Shown: piece after piece, positions 14,201 through 25,880 of the stretch
How the letters are laid out: every line of letters starts with the position of its first letter
Numbering within the stretch: the stretch's first letter is position 1
Source: Planococcus citri
Taxonomy: Eukaryota; Arthropoda; Insecta; Hemiptera; Pseudococcidae
DNA length: 64,000 nucleotides
Reading direction: 5' to 3'
Assembly: GCF_950023065.1 (NCBI RefSeq)
Contig: NC_088678.1
Coordinates: forward strand, 76,107,590 to 76,171,589
Position numbers and translations under genes: made by a program
The notes under the pieces: generated by a model
What the model was told of the DNA's origin: nothing
What the model saw: the letters and a program-made list of their open reading frames with translations, nothing else
Database searches by the model: none

Positions 14201-14216
14201 CACTTCTGAAGTTTGA
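8294..14216 (+). CDS. Receptor B: dmsr-1/FMRFamide-like neuropeptide GPCR, exons 8294-8940 and 13793-14216
   Basis: Predicted 356-residue seven-TM receptor. Exon 1 begins MSNETED (an N-glycosylation sequon), has TM1 around GYADIPICIIGAVFNLFNV and ends TM3 with IMLAVWRYIAVVHPLKEVQWC. It stops after TM5 at VSY-AG, with donor GTGAGT at 8941. Exon 2 starts after the acceptor TTCCAG at 13792. It supplies the basic third intracellular loop, TM6 (AVLGLFLIAEAPLGILGLL) and TM7 (SVTFVVYYLMSQQFKKTF), with stop TGA at 14214. The phase-2 junction restores an Arg codon and continues L-I, matching the paralogues. The intron is 4852 bp against 83-246 bp elsewhere and is packed with degenerate repeats and a 1.66-kb foldback element. 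A likely polyadenylation signal AATAAA lies at 14499-14504. The short first exon and distant second exon could be mis-annotated as two fragments, but the junction homology argues they are one gene. Confidence 0.83.
8941..13792 (+). other. Expanded 4.85-kb intron of receptor B
   Basis: Bounded by GTGAGT and TTCCAG. About 9540-11225 and 12895-13140 consist of degenerate tandem copies (roughly 200-350 bp apart) of a T-rich unit. Anchors are CAAATTGTAATCCAG at about 10150, TATTGTAATCAGG at about 10355, and related words at about 10645 and 11000. The foldback element at 11233-12890 interrupts this array. The unit contains CCAGCTTTTTTCCATTTT (10524, 10770, 10887). Confidence 0.65.
11233..12890. mobile_element. 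Foldback (long inverted repeat) element of 1.66 kb, non-autonomous
   Basis: The ends are inverted copies: GGGTCATTCAATGTCAATTC at 11233 and the complement of GGGTCATTCCATGTCAATTC ending at 12890. They are flanked by a 4-bp repeat TCTG (11229-11232 and 12891-12894), a likely target duplication. Complementarity continues inward for about 670 bp per arm (to about 11900 and from about 12222), including a GC-rich stretch (CAGCCCCCTCAGGGGG), and more loosely towards the centre. Internal units around GGTAACGCTGAACACGAATA repeat several times. No transposase is encoded. The transcript of B's intron would contain a very long hairpin. Confidence 0.85.
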
Positions 14217-15150
14217 AATGATTTCTATTAAAACCTAAAAATGTGAATTTGTAGGTTATCTCTTAATCTCTGGGGCCAAATATTCGGGGGAATGGAATAA
14301 TCGAAGCAGAGCAATCCAAAAAATAAGGATGGTATCGTGAAGCGATGGTGTGGGCAGAGGTTTCGATCTGCGTCCAATTCTGAATACATTCTTCCCTCTC
14401 TCATTCCCATCAACCTAATTTATAAATGCTTAAATCCAAACAAACCAAGTATGTATCAGGTTTGTTCGGACTTTTTTTTTTTTTTTGAGAACTTATAAAA
14501 TAAATTATCATGTAAGTTACATAGGTAGGTACATTTTACATTTATAGCAAACACAAATTTACGAACTAGAAACAAAAAATTACTGTAAAAATCCTTTGCG
14601 GAAGATGAATGCGTAATATGTGATAATATTGATAATAAAATAATGAGTAACTACATGTAGGGTTATCAAAGGCATAAAAACATGTGTTTGGAATTTTATA
14701 CCTAATCAACATTGTACGTGAAGCATCAAATACATACCTATCAGTGAATTATTTTTCAAATGTACTTCTCTTCATATTTATCTAATCATGGTTCATTGAA
14801 AACGGTTCTCAAATAAAAATTTTTCAATTATTCGTTTAATCGATTTTTTTTTTTTAAATCTGCCTCAGTTATGATCTCATAACGTTACATAAAATCAAAT
14901 ACTTAGGTAGGTACATCAAAATTTGATCGATTCGATGAGATTTAATCAATATTTTCGTATCGAAGTGTGATACATTTTTTTTCTCACCAAATCATATGGA
15001 AAAAAAATTTAAAACACATCAAATAAGTATTGAATTTGGTCAAACTAGTGAAATTTAATCACACAATTTCACAACAAATTTGGGATCATCATGAAGAGAA
15101 TATTCAGATCAGGTATTTTAACTTTTGATTGAGTCATATGAAAAAAAAAA
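14217..15150. other. 3' flank of receptor B, then AT-rich degenerate repeat; no gene
   Basis: AATAAA at 14499 probably ends receptor B transcripts. From about 14890 a degenerate repeat with ATCAAATTTGATCGAATCAT-like units begins. It resumes after the LINE at about 18572-19020, so the LINE inserted into it. Confidence 0.5.
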
Positions 15151-16816
15151 TGCATCAAAGTTTGAAAAAAACATATTTTTAAATAGTAAAGGTAAAATAT
15201 TAGAACAAATCCTGGATAAAGATAACATAGCCCTTTTTAATATTGACCAGCCTACTCATTTCAGCCCATCTCATAATTCTTGGTCTACAATTGACATGAT
15301 TCTAGGCTCCTCATCTCTGTGTGACTCTCTTCAAGTATTTTATAATGATGATCTGTCAGGCAGTGATCATGTACCACAACTCATTCAATATAGTGATTCT
15401 TCACTTCCAAACAACCACAATGAAAACCCATCTTCTAAATGGGATTTTAAGAAAGCAAACTGGTCAGCTTTCAAAGAGCTATGCCTAAATTTCCCTAATA
15501 TTGACCTCAGTCAAGACATAAATATTATTATTGACAATTTTTGCAAATATATTCTACACTTTGCTGAACTTTCAATTCCAAAAATCCATCCATTCAAACG
15601 AAAAAGTGTCCCCTGGTGGACTGAAGAATGTGCCTTAGCCATTCGAAATCGTAGGAAAGCCTTGAAACTATTGAAAAATTATCCTTCTGAAACCAACCTC
15701 ATTAACTACCGCAGACTAAGAGCTAAGGCTCAATACATTATAAAGCAAGCAAAGAAATCCTCCTGGAGGAATTTTATCTCAAATATTAATTATAAAACTC
15801 CAATTAGTAAACTATGGTCAGCTATTAAAAAACTTGGCTCCAAAAATTTCAACCCCTCTCCAAAATGTATTAAAGTAGACAATTGCACTATCTATGATCC
15901 CAACACCATTGCTAATGCTTTTGCCCAGATGTTTGCTAAAACCTCTAGTGATGAAGCTCTTGACCAGAACTTCCTCAATTTTAAACTAAACAATGAACCT
16001 ACTCTTCATATTGATGATGCTACAAATGAACCTTATAATTCCCCCATTAGCATTGAAGAATTTAACACAGCTCTTTCTTCAGCTAGAAACTCGGCCCCAG
16101 GTGCTGATTTAATTCACTTACAATTCATCAAAAATGCACCAGAAAATGTGACCCTCTTACTATTGGAAATTTTCAATCAAATGTGGACATCTCATTCTTT
16201 TCCAAATTGCTGGAAAACTGCAATAGTTCTACCTCTCTTGAAACCAGATAAAAACCCATTTGATATCAACAGCTATCGCCCAATCTCTCTAACTTCCAAC
16301 CTCTGTAAACTATTTGAAAGAATTATAAACAGGCGCCTTTTATGGATCCTTGAATCAACCAAAAAACTATCCCCATCTCAATGTGGTTTCCGCTCCTCTA
16401 GATCAACTTTTCATCAGTTAGCCTTCATTAACTCTGAAATCAACAAGTCTAGAAAGAATAAAACTCATTTCCTATCAGTTTTCTATGACATTAGTCATGC
16501 CTTTGATACTATTTGGAAGTTTAAAATTATTAAAACTTTACACTCATGGAACATCCAAGGTAACTTACTGCACTTTATAGCCAACTTTTTAAAAGATAGA
16601 CACTTCAGAGTTAAAATCTCAAGTGAAATCTCTGATGAATACTCTCTTGTCAATGGAGTTCCTCAGGGTGCTGTGTTAAGCCCAACTCTATTCATTGTAG
16701 GAATTAATGACCTCACTGAAGCAATTCCCTCTCCAATCAAAAAAGCTTTATTTGCTGATGACCTCAACATTTCTCTATCTTGTAATGACATAGAACTTGG
16801 CGAATCTCTACTATAA
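15125..16816 (+). pseudogene. I/Nimb-like LINE pol, first part: endonuclease C-terminus and reverse transcriptase
   Basis: 563 codons to an in-frame TAA at 16814-16816. The 5' truncated apurinic-like endonuclease ends with the SGSDHVP motif (SDH catalytic signature). A linker and the reverse transcriptase follow: NSYRPISLTSNLCKLFE, DISHAFDTIW, NGVPQGAVLSPTLF and the catalytic LFADDLN at residues 542-548. The ATG at 15125 is inside flanking A-rich DNA and is not the true start; homology begins around residue 8. The frame continues unchanged beyond the TAA into 17054-18412, so one nonsense codon breaks a once longer protein. Confidence 0.85.
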
Positions 16817-18571
16817 CAAGCCACAGACCAGCTGCTATCATGGTCACAACAAAATGGTTTAAAATTTTCTCATTCCAAATCAGCTGCCCTACATATTTGC
16901 AAACGAAATAATTGTACTCATGAACTAAACATACACTTCAACAATACTCAAATTCCAACCCTCAACACTATCAAATACTTAGGTATTAACTTTGACAATA
17001 ATCTCTCCTGGTCCTCTCATATAGAAGAAATCCGATCTAAATGCTTCAAAAAAATGAACCTACTTAAGAAACTTTCACACACCTCTTATGGCTCTGATCG
17101 TCATACCTTACTCAAACTATACCGCACACTCATCAGACCAGTTTTAGATTATGGATGCTCTATCTATACCTATGCTCCTGAAAATCGCCTTAGCAGGCTA
17201 AACACTATCCAAAATACAGCTGTACGGATTTCCATTGGAGCATTTAGAACTACCCCCACAGTAAGTCTCCTCAATGATGCTTCTGAATGTCCACTTGACA
17301 TACGTAGACAGTACATTTCTACATCAACATACTTGAACATAAAATCAAACCCAGATTTCAACTTGAAGTTGGAATATATGATTCCTATGCATTCACTATC
17401 TGTAAAATTCCAATCTTTTCTACAACAAGTAGAAGAAAATAACATCAAAATACACCATTTGCTAGTAAACCCTACCCCACCTTGGCAATCTTTTAACCCT
17501 ATCATTGACCTATCTTTGACAGAATTTAATAAAAATCTCACCAACCCCATCATACTTAAAAGACATTTTCTTCTTCTTCTTGACAAGTATAAAGAATACA
17601 GTCACATATATACGGATGGCTCAAAAACTAAACAATTCACTGGATGTGCTATCATTCATGACGATATCTCTATTCCCATTGCTCTCCCCTCCCTTTGCAC
17701 CATTCTCACTGCTGAATTATATGCAATTAAATCTGCAATAACATATTCCCTTGATTTTTCATTAAATAAAGTTACAGTTTTTACTGACTCACTATCAGCT
17801 CTTTTATCAATAAAAAACTATAGGTCAAAATATTCACATCCTATATCACTTGAAATTATTGAACTCCTGCAACTCTTCCAAAATAGCACACCCATACTAG
17901 GCTGGATACCTTCACACTCCCAGATTCATGGTAATGAGTTGGCTGATAAAATAGCTAAGCAAGCACACCTGCACCTCCCCCTTGCCAACATTCCAATCCC
18001 TCTATCAGACCTAAAGCTCCATTCAAAAACTTTAATGCATGAAGTGTTTCAATTTTCATGGTCTCTAATCCCTAGCTCAAATAAACTAAAAAGAATAAAA
18101 AACACTACATCTTTGTGGAAAACTTCTGAACAACTTCAGCGTAGATCTGAAGTTCTTCTCACCAGACTCAGAACTGGTCACTCTCTTCTTACTCACCAAT
18201 TCATATTCCTCAAACAGCCTCCCCCTTCGTGCCCAGAATGCAACATCCCTTTAAACATTGCTCATCTACTAATAGACTGTCCTTCCTACCAAAATGAACG
18301 CTCCAGACTTCTAAATTCCAATCAACTTCAAGTCCTCCTTTCTGATGACCCCACTCATATAGACAATGTCATTAAATTTCTTTACTCTACTAAATTAGAT
18401 AAAAAAATTTAAAATTTAAAAACCCAGGTAGCCCATTTTTTTGTACTGATTGTGACTTTATTTCTAGATATGTATATACCCTAATCATAAGTTTGTCTTA
18501 ATATAGGGCCCCTAGCCTAAGTTGCTGTAAATGGCTCTTAATAAATAAATAAATAAATAAATAAATAAAAA
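15150..18571 (+). mobile_element. 5'-truncated I/Nimb-like non-LTR retrotransposon
   Basis: The element begins inside the endonuclease domain and ends in an (AATA)n tail at about 18539-18571, as expected of target-primed reverse transcription. The body contrasts with its flanks in base composition and codon-like structure. I could not define a target duplication because both flanks are A-rich. Confidence 0.8.
17054..18412 (+). pseudogene. I/Nimb-like LINE pol, second part: RT thumb, RNase H and C-terminal zinc motif
   Basis: Same frame as 15125-16816. Coding similarity actually resumes directly after the TAA at 16817. The RT thumb region contains LYRTLIRPVLDYGCSIY. An RNase H domain shows the four acidic positions in YTDGSK, TAELYAI, FTDSLSALLS and GNELADKIAK. 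The C-terminal knuckle is C-P-E-C-x7-H-x4-C. An element-encoded RNase H supports the I/Nimb group rather than CR1 or jockey. ATG 17054 is simply the first internal Met, not a real start. Confidence 0.85.
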
Positions 18572-19027
18572 ATACACAAAAAATCAAATATTTTCAAATT
18601 ATTATATCTGATCTTAATTTGATGAAATTTAATCACTTAATTTTGCATCAAATTTGAGCGAATCATAAGACGGAAATATCCAAATCAGGTAAATTTGTTC
18701 GAATCATAACAAAAAAATATCATCTACTCACATCAAATCACATTATTTTCACATTGAATTTGGCCAAGTTGATGAAATTGAATCAAATATTTTCAAAGTT
18801 TGATCAATAGGTAGGTATGATGAAATTTTTTATATCAAATTTGATCGAATCATATTAAAAATTTATACGCATCATATCAGAAAAAAAATGTGTACATACA
18901 TCAACAAAATTTGATCAATTGAATCCACTTTTTCACATTAATTTGATCAAATCATACACCCCCCCACAAAAAAATCACATGAAATGCTATAAAAAAATAT
19001 AAGTATATCAGATGCTAAAAACATTTT
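18572..19027. repeat. AT-rich degenerate repeat (TTTGATCGAATCATA-like units) flanking the LINE
   Basis: Words such as GATGAAATTTAATCA, AATTTGATCGAATCATA and AAATCACAT recur irregularly on both sides of the I-like LINE (also about 14890-15120). No coding potential is seen. Confidence 0.5.
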
Positions 19028-19685
19028 TCACATCAGAATTTGATTTTTATTTGATACTTGATTATTGGTAGAAGATTCGATCTGACGTGAGTGCGTTGTC
19101 CGTGTAGCCATATCATTCTGTAGCTTTTGGACGCACTTTACCAGACACATAATTTCACGATCGAAGAGTGTGAAATTCTTTTGGTGTTCTTTGAATGCGA
19201 TCGAGATGAACATGATGATTTGTTTCTCTCCATTGACCATATAAAAGAGAACTCCATTCATCGGTCTGCAGAAAGTTGAGTGTCTAAGACGTAAAGATCA
19301 CCTTTTTTCGGAGCTTGTTGTAGCTTGAAGTCTTTTAGAAATTCTTCTTTCAGTTTCTCAAAAGCACGTTGTTGTATTTCCGTCCACTCAATGGGTACGT
19401 CGCCTTTGGTCAATTCGTAGATTGGGTTGACAATTTGAGAGTACTCTGGAATGAAGTCTCTATATAGTCCAGTGTTGCTGACTAACGCCAAGATATCATT
19501 CTTTTTTGATAACGAGAATTTTCCACATTTTGTATGTTTCTTCTCAAATTCTTCGAGTTTCTTAATCTTTTCACTTTGTTTTCCGATTCCTTTGTCAGAA
19601 ATCACAAAGCCAAGATGATCAGCGCGGTTTTTGAAGAACTGCGTCTTAGTTGGATTTAATTTTACAAACGATTCGATCGCCATTC
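19028..19685 (-). pseudogene. Gypsy-type LTR retrotransposon fragment: RT thumb/connection and RNase H start
   Basis: Complement 19683-19258 encodes HLGFVISDKGI, then a Y-R-D-F-I-P-E-Y-S tract, NPIYELTKGD and a WTEIQQRAFEKLKEEF tract, the conserved stretch after the Gypsy reverse-transcriptase active site. Complement 19261-19028 continues as the RNase H-like NGVLFYMVNGEKQ and FTLFDREIMCLVK but in another frame, with ATG and TGA overlapping. It is therefore frame-shifted and lacks gag, protease, integrase and any visible LTR. Confidence 0.78.
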
Positions 19686-22323
19686 GTTTCGTTTTGGAAA
19701 ATTGTTAAAGCCGTCCGGGACGGTACTTTTCAACATGGTCGGCCAATTAAAAGATTTGTTCGACATAATGAAAATGTCGACTGTTTCACGGCGCGTTCAT
19801 GTGTATGTGTGTTTGTGCTGTGTATTACAATTGTGCAAAATAACGGAAATACAAGCCCTCTCGATTTGAGTCTGATTTATTTTATCAATAAAACATCATT
19901 TCGAGAATACAAAATTTGACCTAACTATACCGAAGAAATTCGACCTTAAAAGATTAATGTTCAAACAGAACACGAAGAGTCATAGATTTTTTTTCCATAT
20001 TTTACCTGACAGTAGAGGTCAATAAATCATAAGAAAATTGTGCAAACTGGAAGACCCTACGACTTTTTTTGTTGGGGGAGGGGGCAGGAGAGACATCTGA
20101 AAATTGTTTAAACGACTGCCAAATGAAAATTTCGAATGCATGTGGTAGATGGCTGTATTCAATTTTACGGTTCAAACTTTTTTCTCATTTTATTCTACAT
20201 TCAAAGGGCAATTTGCTCATGGTGCTTAAAACAATGCTTCCACTTCTGAAATTGTAAAGAAATCTGTTTGAAAACTTGCAATTGAAATAAAAGTATGAGA
20301 GCATGTAGATTAAAACTTTTTAAAAAATTCTCAAAATATGTCCTTTTTATGTAGAACAACATAAGTATGTATAAGTACCTATAGTTTTGAAAAAATACGA
20401 TGATGCTTTTCGATATTTTCGAGAAAATAATTGCTAAACATTATGAAAAAATACAAAATTACTGTGAAAAATTCTAAAAAAAAATTCCAGCTTTTGAAAA
20501 ACGTTTGATCAAATTTTAAAAATTTCGTTTAAAAAACTCATTTCTTGAAAATTTTTTCTCTTTTGGGTCAAAAAAAAAAAAAATGAATTCTGTTTTTATC
20601 TTATTGAGAAAATGATAAAGCGTTTCGACATTACAGAAAAAATATGGTTTAGACATTTTTTACAGTAATTTTGTATTTACCAAACTCTAAAAGTCATTAC
20701 AAAATTTTTTCTCGAAAATATCAAAAATGTTGCTTTACATAAAAAAGACTATTTTTCAGAATTTTTTCAGAATTTTCAATCCAACAGATTTTTTTACATC
20801 ATCAAAAGTGGCAACTCTGATTTCGGTAGTACGTATGAACAAAATAATAGTCTTTAAAGAGTCGAATAAAATGAAAAAAATAACGAGCAATTTCCACGTT
20901 GGTTCCAATGCTGACTTCGAATATCAACGCATTTCTGAAACGAAAAAAATCTCTTGCAACCCCCCCCCCCTCCCTCCCACTGAATTTTGTCAAAATGATA
21001 AAAATACATGATCATTTTTTCACGAATCTCAAACTAGTTTCATAGCATCATAGCTTATTGAAAATAAATCACGAAAAATACGACAGCCATAAAATTCTGT
21101 TTCCGCGATATCATTTGAAACGTTATCTCTACGTATACTTAACCAGTCATCAACTCATCATGTTATCACCTAAAAATAGTAGGTATCTGTTTCAAGTTCA
21201 CGAAGCGAAGCGGTGAAATATCAATTTTAAATAACTCGTCCTATGACCTAATAATAAAAAAATAATGTGTAACTAAATATTAGTCGATTTCCCATCATTT
21301 TTTTCCTATTATACGCTTCAGCACAGCATTAATGACTGCACAAACTAGAAAATAGGTAGCCTACATGTCGGAAGATTTCGACCTCATTTTGTGAAAACCT
21401 TTATTTTGAGTTGAAAATCACTCAAAAAAATTTCAACTACGGAAGTGCTCCCGAAGTAAGGAAGATGTAAGTCCTTAATGAGGAGGAATTTAAAAAAAAA
21501 TTGTAGTTTCATCGCTCTAGTTTCTACCCAGCCTGATTCAGGAGGGTTTTAAAAATGATCTCATCTAAAATTCTTTGCATTTATTGATCCAAAAATTGAG
21601 AGACGTAATTTTTCAAATTGGGAAAATATTTTGGAATAAGTACAATTGTACCAATTTTCTGGTCATAAAAGCTATTACTCCTTTTAAGGACACCTCCGAA
21701 CCTAAAATTTCTTCTGAGAGATTTTCAACTAAAAATGAAGTACCTACATATCCATTGAAATTGATCGAAATCCTCTCGATTTTTTTTTTCGTGATCCACT
21801 CTATTGGACATCGAACAGATGAGACAGAAAAACATCACATCGAAGCAGGTAAAACCTAGAAAAATTTGTCATAATATCGATAAAAACAGATGAGAGTCCA
21901 CTGCGATAAATACTCTTACTCAAACTTTATCATACTTTTCACCGGACGGAAATTCCCCCATTTCAGTAACACGAATACCTACATTTCAAATTCCAGCACA
22001 TTCATTTCACCCTGAAATTTCCTTTTTTACACGTCAAAATCGCGAATTTCAACACTGTAATAAAAAATCAACGACGAATATGTTTTCATTTCGCGATATT
22101 TACGTGATTGATTGGCTTCTGTTCGTGATCTATGGAAGAAATGTGATTTTAAAATGTACCTAAATGACTTCTTTTGTCGAACAATGCTCATATGCTGAAC
22201 GAAATCATCTGCCTCGGGAATTTGAAAAAAGGTAAGATCCAAACATGACCATCATTTCAATTTTTTTTTCCTAAGAGCATCTCATCTAAATCCATGCATT
22301 GCCTTATTCTGTAGAAACCAAAA
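19686..22323. other. Intergenic DNA upstream of receptor C; no gene seen
   Basis: 19686-19900 may be the remaining edge of the Gypsy fragment. The rest is AT-rich with homopolymers (C-run near 20960). A pyrimidine-rich stretch ending GTAG at 22314, ten bases before receptor C's ATG, could be a 5'-UTR splice acceptor. No convincing promoter or RNA gene. Confidence 0.45.
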
Positions 22324-23591
22324 ATGGACGACGACACAATCACATATTACGGCAGCAAACCAACCATCTACAGATCCTACGCCAAAATGGCGATATTAGG
22401 ATACTTGAACATCACTTGTTGCATAATCGGATCAATTTTGAACTTCTTCGTCATAATTGTATTCACCAGGAAGAATATGATTTCGCCAATCAACACAATT
22501 CTGGTTCATTTAGCCATCGCAGAAACCATCACGATGATAACCTATATGCCTCACACTTGGCACGAATTCTTTCGAGCCAACCTGTACCCTGCAATCAAAG
22601 ATCACAGAACACACGAATGGGAAACAATCTCCCTGGCATCTTTTTACCTCGCGTTTATATTTCGACATACGACAATATGGCTTACACTGGTGCTTGGTGT
22701 GTGGCGTTATATTGCGGTTATTTATCCTTTGAAGGAGCGCAAATGGTGCCAAATGGAGACTACTAGAGTTTGCATAATTGCAGGATATGTTTTCGGCCTG
22801 ATGACCTGTATACCGTTATGGTTCTTTTTACAAATTAAACAAGCCGAAAAGACGGTTGACAAGGATGGGGTTTTCACCTCAGATTATGGGAAAGGTGTGA
22901 AAAATGAATCGATATTCGAAATTCACGCTCCTATTGTGATGAATACGCCATTTTACAGACTCATATATCTTTCGTATGGGATTTTCGTGAAAATTATACC
23001 GACGGCAATGTTGGGAGTGATTAGTTACAAGTGAGTAGAAATCATAATTTTTTTATTGGGGGAGGGGGCAGTGGATGATGATGAAATATCTTAATATTGT
23101 ATTTTTGAAAATTATTATTTTTCAGATTAATAATCGCTCTATCCAAAGCAAAAACCCAGCACGAAGGACTCACTTCGAATTCACACTTCGATAACACCCG
23201 GCAATTGAAAAATAAACATCAAACTTATCGAATAACAGTGATGCTTTTGATGATACTGGGACTACTGGTTGTAGGCGAACTCCCCCATGGAATCTATTGC
23301 CTACTGACAGCCATTCTTGGTCCAAAATTCTACACCCAACGTTACAGCTACGCTGCCGAAGTATTCAACACATTGGTCAAGTTCTGCGAATGCGCGAATT
23401 TCGTAATTTATTACATAATGAGTCACAGATTTCGAAACACTTTCAAGGCATTGTTCAGATCGCGAAATGGAGATGAGAAGAAAATACGGTGCAAAAAGAG
23501 AACTTCGTCTTTTAGTCGATACGGTGATCCTGCATTGGTGGCCAAAGCTTTGAAATTTACGGATTCGTCGACCAAGACTACTGATGAGTGA
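22324..23591 (+). CDS. Receptor C: dmsr-1/FMRFamide-like neuropeptide GPCR, exons 22324-23030 and 23126-23591
   Basis: Predicted 390-residue receptor, the longest of the array because of a long ECL2 and C-terminal tail. TM1 is near GYLNITCCIIGSILNFFVI. The ICL1 signature FTRKNMISPINT is shared with D, E and G. TM3 ends LVLGVWRYIAVIYPLKERKWC. The donor GTGAGT is at 23031, the acceptor TTTTTCAG ends at 23125, and the phase-2 Lys junction is followed by L-I-I-A-L. TM6 is MLLMILGLLVVGELPHGIYC and TM7 ends CANFVIYYIMSHRFRNTFK. The tail is rich in Lys, Arg and Ser, as expected for kinase and arrestin contacts. An AG at 22313-22314 after a pyrimidine stretch suggests a 5'-UTR splice acceptor ten bases before the ATG, but I found no upstream exon. 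AATAAA lies near 23847. Confidence 0.85.
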
Positions 23592-24309
23592 TGATATCGA
23601 AGAACGAGATTAATCTGAACTCATCGTTTTTTGAAGTAATTATAAAATGGAGCTTTACATTTTTATTGAGAAATGCTTCGTTCAAAAAAAAAATACACAT
23701 TCCTGAAGAAGAAGCAAGTAGTGGCTTATTTTATACCAATTCGAACTAAAAATCAAGTGGGTGCCCCGACCACTCTCAATTTTTTTCTTTATTCGAACAA
23801 TATGCTTGATTTACCAACGAAACAGAATCATTTCCTGAAACAAACCAATAAAAATATATAGATTAGAAAGTTAATAGATTGACAATAGAATGGCGCCTGT
23901 TCACACGAGTATTCGCATATTCCACGCGAATCATTTGATAATCGATTTCCTAGTACCTTATCATCGAAATTCAAAATAATATTTGTACCTAGCTAATTAT
24001 TACCTTTAATACATTATGGCAAACGTGGAGTAGCCAGGATTTGGTGATTTTAAATGGTATTTTCTTACATTAGAATCAGTCAAGGTTCGCCAATTAACTC
24101 TTTTATATAATTTTCAAAAGCTAATACTAGAAATTCAATTCGTCATCGATTTGATAAATTTTTTCAAATAGATAATGGAGTTATCTTTCTGAGAAAATGA
24201 ACACTATGGCGAATAGGTACCTAAGTGATATTTCTACGAACCAATGTATACTTTAGGGTACCTACCTCTACCTATGTGTATTTCAATACCAAAATAACTT
24301 ACTTGATTA
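23592..24309. other. 3' flank of receptor C; no further gene
   Basis: AATAAA near 23847 is a plausible polyadenylation signal. The remainder is AT-rich and shows nothing else. Confidence 0.5.
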
Positions 24310-24850
24310 GCAGTCAAAAGACCTACTCATTATTCATTAACTTATTTGTCAACCAAAACTATTGTTACAACACCATCCCTATATATACTACAGGTATCAC
24401 TAATGATAAAAAAAAATATTATTCAGCCTTCAGTACTGACCCACACTTATAATACTAGAGGGGTAAACTCAATCTTTGCTGATCAAATGAGTACTAAAGT
24501 GAACAGGGAAGGAATAGATACTATGACAGTCAAAATCTTTAATAGTCTCCCTCCACAAATCAGAGATATTCATAATACAAAGCTATTTAAAAAAGCTCTT
24601 CATAAATGGCTACTAAAAAGGTCATTTTATGATGTAGATGAGTTCCTAAACTCTAACCCTATTTAATTAGTTAAGTATATGTATCCATTACTTTATCTTA
24701 TTGTTTTGTTTCTATCCGTTTCATTTTATTGTATTTTTAATGTTGTAGAGTAGCTCAATAGGCAATACCATGTAATAATATTGTAACATGACTTGTAAAT
24801 GCCGCTTGCGGTCTCTTACAGCAATAAATTATTTGAATTATTTGAAAAAA
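24310..24850 (+). pseudogene. 3' end of a LINE: C-terminal tail of a reverse transcriptase
   Basis: The frame 24346-24666 contains HTYNTRGVNSIF, VKIFNSLPPQIRDI, LFKKALHKWLLKRSFYDVDEFL (broken here only by commas in my reading), the standard end of many insect LINE pol proteins. The 3' end carries a short repeated tail (AATTATTTG units, about 24828-24845). No RT core precedes it, so it is a 5'-truncated scrap. Confidence 0.65.
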
Positions 24851-25880
24851 TTGAAAAATCATCCTCCGGTAATTTATTTCATTTCATTAGAAATCTATTT
24901 TACGTTTTCAAGTTTCAAATTAACATTTTTTTGTCACCAAATCAGCGAACAGGAACTGCTTTTATCGTAAAAATTCAACGATATGGGAGAAAATCCACTG
25001 TCATGTATCCTGTACCTAATGACGAAATATATTAAAAATAATTTCAGTATCATCGACACGTTTTGTCTCAACAGATAATAAATGAGCAATGTCATTTGGT
25101 AGGTAACTGCGACGAAATTTTCCAGCAAATGAAAAATACCCATGAGGGTATTTACTATTTAGTCATAAAAATAGTAGATAATTTTTGTGGATGATTAGGT
25201 ACATTAGAATAATTGAAGAGTACCATAGATAGTAGTTGTAAAATAATCGAGTAACAAATGTAAGTTGAAATGTAATAAATTTGAAAAAATTATAGATGTT
25301 AGTAATATTTCCAAAATGTAATTTTGCATTCGTCTGAACGTAACACAGAGGCAGATATCTACGGAGGAAATCCTGAATTTTTCAAACTACTGTGCACATA
25401 ATATCTACAGTGAGTACTTTATTATTTTAATTTCGAATTTGGTACATTAATTTCACCACTATAGCTAATTTTTTGGTAGCTACAAAATGCGAGCTGATTA
25501 AAGCTATAGAATTGAAGGGAGAGTGTAGGGGAATTTTTTGGATAAAAAATTGAATTGAAGAACCTATAAAATTTAAAGGATACTGGGGAGAATTCGTAAT
25601 AGCCATTTGGGAACCGTAAGGGTGAACTTGAGCGTTCAAACAATCGAGAAAAAAGGTACCTGACCTATCTATAGTTAAAAAAATTTTTCAAGTACGTGGT
25701 AGTCCATTTTAGTCCAATTTGCGACCTTGTAAATTTGATTAACAATCGCTTATTATTCTTCAGTCAAATAGATTTTTAAAAAATTTCAAAATAATTTCAT
25801 TGCCCGTTTCCATTTAAACATTTCTGCGTAGTAATCTAGCCAAATTTTGATAAGATCTGGTCTAGTCAGATATTCAGTCG
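24851..25880. other. AT-rich DNA upstream of receptor D; possible noncoding exon end at 25409
   Basis: CTACA|GTGAGTACTTTATTATTT at 25410 resembles the 5'-UTR donor of receptor E (ATA|GTGAGTACTTTCTC). It may end a noncoding first exon of receptor D, but the exon body is poorly conserved and no TATA box is clear. Nothing else is visible. Confidence 0.3.

Noticed and set aside
19650..19919. 89-codon + strand frame next to the Gypsy fragment
   Set aside because: Overlaps the complement Gypsy coding remnant and has no recognisable motif.
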